A program made the translations under genes and the position numbers. A stretch of DNA of 64,000 nucleotides from Auanema rhodensis (Eukaryota; Nematoda; Chromadorea; Rhabditida; Rhabditidae): assembly GCA_964057225.1 (NCBI GenBank), contig OZ059899.1:1550001-1614000 (forward strand), read 5' to 3'. Shown one piece after another: positions 40,365 through 50,180 of this stretch. The notes under the pieces were generated by a model. It had not been told where the DNA came from, did not search any database, and saw only the letters and a list, made by a program, of their open reading frames with translations. How positions within the stretch are numbered: the stretch's first letter is position 1; each line of letters opens with the position of its first letter.

Positions 40365-42470
40365 TGAGAAACGCTTAATACAAAAATTAGTTATGATCGT
40401 TTGAAAAATGATGCATTAGTGTATGTTGAGTTTCCATGTACACTCAACATTGCTTCCAAAAACATTTTGACAAAAATTTTTTCGAAAAATTTCAAAATAA
40501 TTTAGCAAAAAGTAGATGTTTTTAGATTCCTTCATTCAAGGCAAAGACGATGGACAATGTTATTCAACGAAAAAATTAATTCTTCAGGGTGAAAATCGAG
40601 GATATAAGTGTGAACTTATATCAGTTGATATCTCGGTGCATTTTTAAGCTAGCGCAAATCTGATAACACAGATCGACGCAGCTTAAAAATCCGCATCGAA
40701 TGCACTATACTACATTGAGAAACGCTTAATACAAAAATTAGTTATGATCGTTTGAAAAATGATGCATTAGTGTATGTTGAGTTTCCATGTACACTCAACA
40801 TTGCTTCCAAAAACATTTTGACAAAAATTTTTTCGAAAAATTTCAAAATAATTTAGGAAAAAGTAGATGTTTTTAGATTCCTTTTTTCAAGGCAAAGACG
40901 ATGGACAATGTTATTCAACGAAAAAATTATTTCTTCAGGGTGAAAATCGAGGATATAAGTGTGAACTTATATCAGTTGATATCTCGGTGCATTTTTAAGC
41001 TAGCGCAAATCTGATAACACAGATCGACGCAGCTTAAAAATCCGCATCGAATGCACTATACTACATTGAGAAACGCTTAATACAAAAATTAGTTATGATC
41101 GTTTGAAAAATGATGCATTAGTGTATGTTGAGTTTCCATGTACACTCAACATTGCTTCCAAAAACATTTTGACAAAAATTTTTTCGAAAAATTTCAAAAT
41201 AATTTAGCAAAAAGTAGATGTTTTTAGATTCCTTTTTTCAAGGCAAAGACGATGGACAATGTTATTCAACGAAAAAATTATTTCTTCAGGGTGAAAATCG
41301 AGGATATAAGTGTGAACTTATATCAGTTGATATCTCGGTGCATTTTTAAGCTAGCGCAAATCTGATAACACAGATCGACGCAGCTTAAAAATCCGCATCG
41401 AATGCACTATACTACATTGAGAAACGCTTAATACAAAAATTAGTTATGATCGTTTGAAAAATGATGCATTAGTGTATGTTGAGTTTCCATGTACACTCAA
41501 CATTGCTTCCAAAAACATTTTGACAAAAATTTTTTCGAAAAATTTCAAAATAATTTAGCAAAAAGTAGATGTTTTTAGATTCCTTCATTCAAGGCAAAGA
41601 CGATGGACAATGTTATTCAACGAAAAAATTAATTCTTCAGGGTGAAAATCGAGGATATAAGTGTGAACTTATATCAGTTGATATCTCGGTGCATTTTTAA
41701 GCTAGCGCAAATCTGATAACACAGATCGACGCAGCTTAAAAATCCGCATCGAATGCACTATACTACATTGAGAAACGCTTAATACAAAAATTAGTTATGA
41801 TCGTTTGAAAAATGATGCATTAGTGTATGTTGAGTTTCCATGTACACTCAACATTGCTTCCAAAAACATTTTGACAAAAATTTTTTCGAAAAATTTCAAA
41901 ATAATTTAGGAAAAAGTAGATGTTTTTAGATTCCTTTTTTCAAGGCAAAGACGATGGACAATGTTATTCAACGAAAAAATTATTTCTTCAGGGTGAAAAT
42001 CGAGGATATAAGTGTGAACTTATATCAGTTGATATCTCGGTGCATTTTTAAGCTAGCGCAAATCTGATAACACAGATCGACGCAGCTTAAAAATCCGCAT
42101 CGAATGCACTATACTACATTGAGAAACGCTTAATACAAAAATTAGTTATGATCGTTTGAAAAATGATGCATTAGTGTATGTTGAGTTTCCATGTACACTC
42201 AACATTGCTTCCAAAAACATTTTGACAAAAATTTTTTCGAAAAATTTCAAAATAATTTAGCAAAAAGTAGATGTTTTTAGATTCCTTTTTTCAAGGCAAA
42301 GACGATGGACAATGTTATTCAACGAAAAAATTATTTCTTCAGGGTGAAAATCGAGGATATAAGTGTGAACTTATATCAGTTGATATATCGGTGCATTTTT
42401 AAGCTAGCGCAAATCTGATAACACAGATCGACGCAGCTTAAAAATCCGCATCGAATGCACTATACTACAT
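40365..42470. repeat. Three-monomer tandem duplication (40365-41417 and 41418-42470)
   Basis: M116-M118 and M119-M121 each consist of a CTTCATTC/TTAATTC monomer, a monomer with TAGGAAAAAG (p141 region), and a plain CTTTTTTC/TTATTTC monomer. The last monomer of copy 2 differs by GATATATCGG at p263. Confidence 0.85.
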
Positions 42471-45400
42471 TGAGAAACGCTTAATACAAAAATTAGTTAT
42501 GATCGTTTGAAAAATGATGCATTAGTGTATGTTGAGTTTCCATGTACACTCAACATTGCTTCCAAAAACATTTTGACAAAAATTTTTTCGAAAAATTTCA
42601 AAATAATTTAGCAAAAAGTAGATGTTTTTAGATTCCTTTTTTCAAGGCAAAGACGATGGACAATGTTATTCAACGAAAAAATTATTTCTTCAGGGTGAAA
42701 ATCGAGGATATAAGTGTGAACTTATATCAGTTGATATATCGGTGCATTTTTAAGCTAGCGCAAATCTGATAACACAGATCGACGCAGCTTAAAAATCCGC
42801 ATCGAATGCACTATACTACATTGAGAAACGCTTAATACAAAAATTAGTTATGATCGTTTGAAAAATGATGCATTAGTGTATGTTGAGTTTCCATGTACAC
42901 TCAACATTGCTTCCAAAAACATTTTGACAAAAATTTTTTCGAAAAATTTCAAAATAATTTAGGAAAAAGTAGATGTTTTTAGATTCCTTTTTTCAAGGCA
43001 AAGACGATGGACAATGTTATTCAACGAAAAAATTATTTCTTCAGGGTGAAAATCGAGGATATAAGTGTGAACTTATATCAGTTGATATCTCGGTGCATTT
43101 TTAAGCTAGCGCAAATCTGATAACACAGATCGACGCAGCTTAAAAATCCGCATCGAATGCACTATACTACATTGAGAAACGCTTAATACAAAAATTAGTT
43201 ATGATCGTTTGAAAAATGATGCATTAGTGTATGTTGAGTTTCCATGTACACTCAACATTGCTTCCAAAAACATTTTGACAAAAATTTTTTCGAAAAATTT
43301 CAAAATAATTTAGCAAAAAGTAGATGTTTTTAGATTCCTTTTTTCAAGGCAAAGACGATGGACAATGTTATTCAACGAAAAAATTATTTCTTCAGGGTGA
43401 AAATCGAGGATATAAGTGTGAACTTATATCAGTTGATATATCGGTGCATTTTTAAGCTAGCGCAAATCTGATAACACAGATCGACGCAGCTTAAAAATCC
43501 GCATCGAATGCACTATACTACATTGAGAAACGCTTAATACAAAAATTAGTTATGATCGTTTGAAAAATGATGCATTAGTGTATGTTGAGTTTCCATGTAC
43601 ACTCAACATTGCTTCCAAAAACATTTTGACAAAAATTTTTTCGAAAAATTTCAAAATAATTTAGCAAAAAGTAGATGTTTTTAGATTCCTTTTTTCAAGG
43701 CAAAGACGATGGACAATGTTATTCAACGAAAAAATTATTTCTTCAGGGTGAAAATCGAGGATATATGTGTGAATTTATATCAGTTGATATATCGGTGCAT
43801 TTTTAAGCTAGCGCAAATCTGATAACACAGATCGACGCAGCTTAAAAATCCGCATCGAATGCACTATACTACATTGAGAAACGCTCAATACAAAAACTAG
43901 TTATGATCGTTTGAAAAATGATGCATTAGTGTATGTTGAGTTTCCATGTACACTCAACATTGCTTCCAAAAACATTTTGACAAAAATTTTTTCGAAAAAT
44001 TTCAAAATAATTTAGCAAAAAGTAGATGTTTTTAGATTCCTTTTTTCAAGGCAAAGACGATGGACAATGTTATTCAACAAAAAAATTAGTTCTTCAGGGT
44101 GAAAATCGAGGATATAAGTGTGAACTTATATCAGTTGATATCTCGGTGCATTTTTAAGCTAGCGCAAATCTGATAACACAGATCGACGCAGCTTAAAAAT
44201 CCGCATCGAATGCACTATACTACATTGAGAAACGCTTAATACAAAAATTAGTTATGATCGTTTGAAAAATGATGCATTAGTGTATGTTGAGTTTCCATGT
44301 ACACTCAACATTGCTTCCAAAAACATTTTGACAAAAATTTTTTCGAAAAATTTCAAAATAATTTAGCAAAAAGTAGATGTTTTTAGATTCCTTTTTTCAA
44401 GGCAAAGACGATGGACAATGTTATTCAACGAAAAAATTATTTCTTCAGGGTGAAAATCGAGGATATAAGTGTGAACTTATATCAGTTGATATATCGGTGC
44501 ATTTTTAAGCTAGCGCAAATCTGATAACACAGATCGACGCAGCTTAAAAATCCGCATCGAATGCACTATACTACATTAAGAAACGCTTAATACAAAAATT
44601 AGTTATGATCGTTTGAAAAATGATGCATTAGTGTATGTTGAGTTTCCATGTACACTCAACATTGCTTCCAAAAACATTTTGACAAAAATTTTTTCGAAAA
44701 ATTTCAAAATAATTTAGCAAAAAGTAGATGTTTTTAGATTCCTTTTTTCAAGGCAAAGACGATGGACAATGTTATTCAACGAAAAAATTATTTCTTCAGG
44801 GTGAAAATCGAGGATATAAGTGTGAACTTATATCAGTTGATATCTCGGTGCATTTTTAAGCTAGCGCAAATCTGATAACACAGATCGACGCAGCTTAAAA
44901 ATCCGCATCGAATGCACTATACTACATTGAGAAACGCTTAATACAAAAATTAGTTATGATCGTTTGAAAAATGATGCATTAGTGTATGTTGAGTTTCCAT
45001 GTACACTCAACATTGCTTCCAAAAACATTTTGACAAAAATTTTTTCGAAAAATTTCAAAATAATTTAGCAAAAAGTAGATGTTTTTAGATTCCTTCATTC
45101 AAGGCAAAGACGATGGACAATGTTATTCAACGAAAAAATTAATTCTTCAGGGTGAAAATCGAGGATATAAGTGTGAACTTATATCAGTTGATATCTCGGT
45201 GCATTTTTAAGCTAGCGCAAATCTGATAACACAGATCGACGCAGCTTAAAAATCCGCATCGAATGCACTATACTACATTGAGAAACGCTTAATACAAAAA
45301 TTAGTTATGATCGTTTGAAAAATGATGCATTAGTGTATGTTGAGTTTCCATGTACACTCAACATTGCTTCCAAAAACATTTTGACAAAAATTTTTTCGAA

Positions 45401-45629
45401 AAATTTCAAAATAATTTAGCAAAAAGTAGATGTTTTTAGATTCCTTTTTTCAAGGCAAAGACGATGGACAATGTTATTCAACGAAAAAATTATTTCTTCA
45501 GGGTGAAAATCGAGGATATAAGTGTGAACTTATATCAGTTGATATATCGGTGCATTTTTAAGCTAGCGCAAATCTGATAACACAGATCGACGCAGCTTAA
45601 AAATCCGCATCGAATGCACTATACTACAT

Positions 45630-48600
45630 TGAGAAACGCTTAATACAAAAATTAGTTATGATCGTTTGAAAAATGATGCATTAGTGTATGTTGAGTTTCC
45701 ATGTACACTCAACATTGCTTCCAAAAACATTTTGACAAAAATTTTTTCGAAAAATTTCAAAATAATTTAGCAAAAAGTAGATGTTTTTAGATTCCTTTTT
45801 TCAAGGCAAAGACGATGGACAATGTTATTCAACGAAAAAATTATTTCTTCAGGGTGAAAATCGAGGATATATGTGTGAATTTATATCAGTTGATATATCG
45901 GTGCATTTTTAAGCTAGCGCAAATCTGATAACACAGATCGACGCAGCTTAAAAATCCGCATCGAATGCACTATACTACATTGAGAAACGCTTAATACAAA
46001 AATTAGTTATGATCGTTTGAAAAATGATGCATTAGTGTATGTTGAGTTTCCATGTACACTCAACATTGCTTCCAAAAACATTTTGACAAAAATTTTTTCG
46101 AAAAATTTCAAAATAATTTAGCAAAAAGTAGATGTTTTTAGATTCCTTTTTTCAAGGCAAAGACGATGGACAATGTTATTCAACGAAAAAATTATTTCTT
46201 CAGGGTGAAAATCGAGGATATAAGTGAGAACTTATATCAGTTGATATATCGGTGCATTTTTAAGCTAGCGCAAATCTGATAACACAGATCGACGCAGCTT
46301 AAAAATCCGCATCGAATGCACTATACTACATTGAGAAACGCTTAATACAAAAATTAGTTAAGATCGTTTGAAAAATGATGCATTAGTGTATGTTGAGTTT
46401 CCATGTACACTCAACATTGCTTCCAAAAACATTTTGACAAAAATTTTTTCGAAAAATTTCAAAATAATTTAGCAAAAAGTAGATGTTTTTAGATTCCTTT
46501 TTTCAAGGCAAAGACGATGGACAATGTTATTCAACGAAAAAATTATTTCTTCAGGGTGAAAATCGAGGATATAAGTGTGAACTTATATCAGTTGATATCT
46601 CGGTGCATTTTTAAGCTAGCGCAAATCTGATAGCACAGATCGACGCAGCTTAAAAATCCGCATCGAATGCACTATACTACATTGAGAAACGCTTAATACA
46701 AAAATTAGTTATGATCGTTTGAAAAATGATGCATTAGTGTATGTTGAGTTTCCATGTACACTCAACATTGCTTCCAAAAACATTTTGACAAAAATTTTTT
46801 CGAAAAATTTCAAAATAATTTAGCAAAAAGTAGATGTTTTTAGATTCCATTTTTCAAGGCAAAGACGATGGACAATGTTATTCAACGAAAAAATTAATTC
46901 TTCAGGGTGAAAATCGAGGATATAAGTGTGAACTTATATCAGTTGATATCTCGGTGCATTTTTAAGCTAGCGCAAATCTGATAACACAGATCGACGCAGC
47001 TTAAAAATCCGCATCGAATGCACTATACTACATTGAGAAACGCTTAATACAAAAATTAGTTATGATCGTTTGAAAAATGATGCATTAGTGTATGTTGAGT
47101 TTCCATGTACACTCAACATTGCTTCCAAAAACATTTTGACAAAAATTTTTTCGAAAAATTTCAAAATAATTTAGCAAAAAGTAGATGTTTTTAGATCCCA
47201 TTTTTCAAGGCAAAAACGATGGACAATGTTATTCAACGAAAAAATTAATTCTTCAGGGTGAAAATCGAGGATATAAGTGTGAACTTATATCAGTTGATAT
47301 ATCGGTGCATTTTTAAGCTAGCGCAAATCTGATAACACAGATCGACGCAGCTTAAAAATCCGCATCGAATGCACTATACTACATTGAGAAACGCTTAATA
47401 CAAAAATTAGTTATGATCGTTTGAAAAATGATGCATTAGTGTATGTTGAGTTTCCATGTACACTCAACATTGCTTCCAAAAACATTTTGACAAAAATTTT
47501 TTCGAAAAATTTCAAAATAATTTAGCAAAAAGTAGATGTTTTTAGATTCCTTTTTTCAAGGCAAAGACGATGGACAATGTTATTCAACGAAAAAATTATT
47601 TCTTCAGGGTGAAAATCGAGGATATAAGTGTGAACTTATATCAGTTGATATATCGGTGCATTTTTAAGCTAGCGCAAATCTGATAACACAGATCGACGCA
47701 GCTTAAAAATCCGCATCGAATGCACTATACTACATTGAGAAACGCTTAATACAAAAATTAGTTATGATCGTTTGAAAAATGATGCATTAGTGTATGTTGA
47801 GTTTCCATGTACACTCAACATTGCTTCCAAAAACATTTTGACAAAAATTTTTTCGAAAAATTTCAAAATAATTTAGCAAAAAGTAGATGTTTTTAGATTC
47901 CTTTTTTCAAGGCAAAGACGATGGACAATGTTATTCAACGAAAAAATTATTTCTTCAGGGTGAAAATCGAGGATATAAGTGAGAACTTATATCAGTTGAT
48001 ATATCGGTGCATTTTTAAGCTAGCGCAAATCTGATAACACAGATCGACGCAGCTTAAAAATCCGCATCGAATGCACTATACTACATTGAGAAACGCTTAA
48101 TACAAAAATTAGTTAAGATCGTTTGAAAAATGATGCATTAGTGTATGTTGAGTTTCCATGTACACTCAACATTGCTTCCAAAAACATTTTGACAAAAATT
48201 TTTTCGAAAAATTTCAAAATAATTTAGCAAAAAGTAGATGTTTTTAGATTCCTTTTTTCAAGGCAAAGACGATGGACAATGTTATTCAACGAAAAAATTA
48301 TTTCTTCAGGGTGAAAATCGAGGATATAAGTGTGAACTTATATCAGTTGATATCTCGGTGCATTTTTAAGCTAGCGCAAATCTGATAACACAGATCGACG
48401 CAGCTTAAAAATCCGCATCGAATGCACTATACTACATTGAGAAACGCTTGATACAAAAATTAGTTATGATCGTTTGAAAAATGATGCATTAGTGTATGTT
48501 GAGTTTCCATGTACACTCAACATTGCTTCCAAAAACATTTTGACAAAAATTTTTTCGAAAAATTTCAAAATAATTTAGCAAAAAGTAGATGTTTTAAGAT

Positions 48601-49139
48601 TCCATTTTTCAAGGCAAAGACGATGGACAATGTTATTCAACGAAAAAATTAATTCTTCAGGGTGAAAATCGAGGATATAAGTGTGAACTTATATCAGTTG
48701 ATATCTCGGTGCATTTTTAAGCTAGCGCAAATCTGATAACACAGATCGACGCAGCTTGAAAATCCGCATCGAATGCACTATACTACATTGAGAAACGCTT
48801 AATACAAAAATTAGTTATGATCGTTTGAAAAATGATGCATTAGTGTATGTTGAGTTTCCATGTACACTCAACATTGCTTCCAAAAACATTTTGACAAAAA
48901 TTTTTTCGAAAAATTTCAAAATAATTTAGCAAAAAGTAGATGTTTTTAGATCCCATTTTTCAAGGCAAAAACGATGGACAATGTTATTCAACGAAAAAAT
49001 TAATTCTTCAGGGTGAAAATCGAGGATATAAGTGTGAACTTATATCAGTTGATATCTCGGTGCATTTTTAAGCTAGCGCAAATCTGATAACACAGATCGA
49101 CGCAGCTTAAAAATCCGCATCGAATGCACTATACTACAT
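45630..49139. repeat. Five-monomer tandem duplication (45630-47384 and 47385-49139)
   Basis: M131-M135 and M136-M140 share a matching series: a GATATATC monomer, one with GTGAGAAC (P3 loop GAGA), one with TTAAGATCG, one with CATTTTTC/TTAATTC, and one with GATCCCATTTTT and CAAAAACG. The first monomer of copy 1 has a different P3 stem (ATATATGTGTGAATTT). M139 has private GTTTTAAGATT and CTTGAAAAT. Confidence 0.85.
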
Positions 49140-49899
49140 TGAGAAACGCTTAATACAAAAATTAGTTATGATCGTTTGAAAAATGATGCATTAGTGTATG
49201 TTGAGTTTCCATGTACACTCAACATTGCTTCCAAAAACATTTTGACAAAAATTTTTTCGAAAAATTTCAAAATAATTTAGCAAAAAGTAGATGTTTTTAG
49301 ATTCCTTTATTCAAGGCAAAGACGATGGACAATGTTATTCAACGAAAAAATTAATTCTTCAGGGTGAAAATCGAGGATATAAGTGTGAACTTATATCAGT
49401 TGATATCTCGGTGCATTTTTAAGCTAGCGCAAATCTGATAACACAGATCGACGCAGCTTAAAAATCCGCATCGAGTGCACTATACTACATTGAGAAACGC
49501 TTGATACAAAAATTAGTAATGATCGTTTGAAAAATGATGCATTAGTGTATGTTGAGTTTCCATGTACACTCAACATTGCTTCCAAAAACATTTTGACAAA
49601 AATTTTTTCGAAAAATTTCAAAATAATTTAGCAAAAAGTAGATGTTTTTAGATTCCTTTTTTCAAGGCAAAGACGATGGACAATGTTATTCAACGAAAAA
49701 ATTATTTCTTCAGGGTGAAAATCGAGGATATAAGTGTGAACTTATATCAGTTGATATCTCGGTGCATTTTTAAGCTAGCGCAAATCTGATAACACAGATC
49801 GACGCAGCTTAAAAATCCGCATCGAATGCACTATACTACATTGAGAAACGCTTAATACAAAAATTAGTTATGATCGTTTGAAAAATGATGCATTAGTGT

Positions 49900-49927
49900 A
49901 TGTTGAGTTTCCATGTACACTCAACAT
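49900..49927. repeat. Inverted repeat P1 (p59-86), example in M143
   Basis: ATGTTGAGT and ACTCAACAT form perfect 9-bp arms around a 10-base loop (p68-77, TTCCATGTAC). In monomers with CAAT at p84-87 the outermost pair is lost and the arms are 8 bp. The dyad occurs in every monomer and lies inside the near-invariant core. Confidence 0.9.
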
Positions 49928-49950
49928 TGCTTCCAAAAACATTTTGACAA

Positions 49951-49969
49951 AAATTTTTTCGAAAAATTT
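49951..49969. repeat. Inverted repeat P2 (p110-128), A/T-only arms
   Basis: AAATTTTT and AAAAATTT are perfect 8-bp arms around the loop TCG. The element belongs to a cluster of A- and T-runs at p94-159. The 350-bp monomer M85 (29485-29834) has a 1-base deletion plus a substitution here, and M4 (1054-1404) has lost the central CpG. Confidence 0.85.
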
Positions 49970-50077
49970 CAAAATAATTTAGCAAAAAGTAGATGTTTTT
50001 AGATTCCTTTATTCAAGGCAAAGACGATGGACAATGTTATTCAACGAAAAAATTAATTCTTCAGGGTGAAAATCGAG

Positions 50078-50099
50078 GATATAAGTGTGAACTTATATC
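50078..50099. repeat. Inverted repeat P3 (p237-258): 9-bp stem with GTGA loop
   Basis: GATATAAGT and ACTTATATC are perfect 9-bp arms separated by four bases, GTGA. If transcribed from the + strand, the loop would be GUGA, which fits the GNRA tetraloop rule. Two monomers (M132 at 45981, M137 at 47736) have GAGA instead, also GNRA. Stem-breaking variants exist: p254 A to T in M57, p252/p254 in M35, p243 in M125, M131, M146 and M155, and p257 T to C in most 349-bp monomers. The stem is therefore not strictly maintained. Confidence 0.9.
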
Positions 50100-50116
50100 A
50101 GTTGATATCTCGGTGC

Positions 50117-50167
50117 ATTTTTAAGCTAGCGCAAATCTGATAACACAGATCGACGCAGCTTAAAAAT
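50117..50167. repeat. Compound inverted repeat P4 (p276-326)
   Basis: The outer arms ATTTTTAAGCT (p276-286) and AGCTTAAAAAT (p316-326) are perfect 11-bp complements. Inside, after a single unpaired A (p287), GCG (p288-290) pairs with CGC (p313-315). A 3x3 mismatch follows, then ATCTG (p294-298) pairs with CAGAT (p305-309) around loop ATAACA. That makes 19 potential pairs in 51 bases, the strongest fold-back in the monomer. Variants that weaken it are CTAAT at p296 (loses the inner closing pair), CTAACG at p285 (breaks GCG), TCAGAT, and AAAATTCC (breaks an outer pair). Confidence 0.92.
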
Positions 50168-50169
50168 CC

Positions 50170-50180
50170 GCATCGAATGC
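50170..50180. repeat. Small inverted repeat P5 (p329-339)
   Basis: GCAT and ATGC flank a CGA loop. The change p336 A to G (CGAGTGC), seen in many monomers after 49,400, breaks one pair. GCAC at p338-341 can alternatively pair with GTGC at p272-275, which would enclose P4 in a 70-base dyad, so P5 and that outer stem are mutually exclusive. Confidence 0.7.

Larger units (their letters stand above)
49877..49970. other. Near-invariant monomer core (p36-129), example in M143
   Basis: Across all copies this 94-base segment changes very little. The only recurrent difference is p86 T to A (CAACATTG to CAACAATG) in one monomer group. Other changes are singletons, such as p89 in M4, p105 in M89, p103 in M72, p120 in M70 and p39 in M161. 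It includes an ATGCAT palindrome (p47-52), the GTTGAGT/ACTCAAC dyad and the AAATTTTT/AAAAATTT dyad. A protein-binding or structural role is one explanation; gene conversion is another. Confidence 0.6.

Noticed and set aside
50030-50055. CENP-B box on the minus strand (TTCGTTGAATAACATTG)
   Set aside because: The left half resembles the vertebrate CENP-B box (TTCGTTG), but the essential CGGG at the right is absent (ACAT there). The partial match is likely chance.
50074-50115. TATA-like promoter words (GATATAAG, TTATATC)
   Set aside because: They form the stem of P3 and occur in an AT-rich background. Nothing else indicates a transcription start.
50136-50160. Hammerhead ribozyme core around CTGATAACACAGATC
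   Set aside because: The hammerhead core needs CUGANGA and a GAAA segment in the correct stem arrangement. Here it reads CUGAUAA and the flanking stems do not fit a three-way hammerhead.
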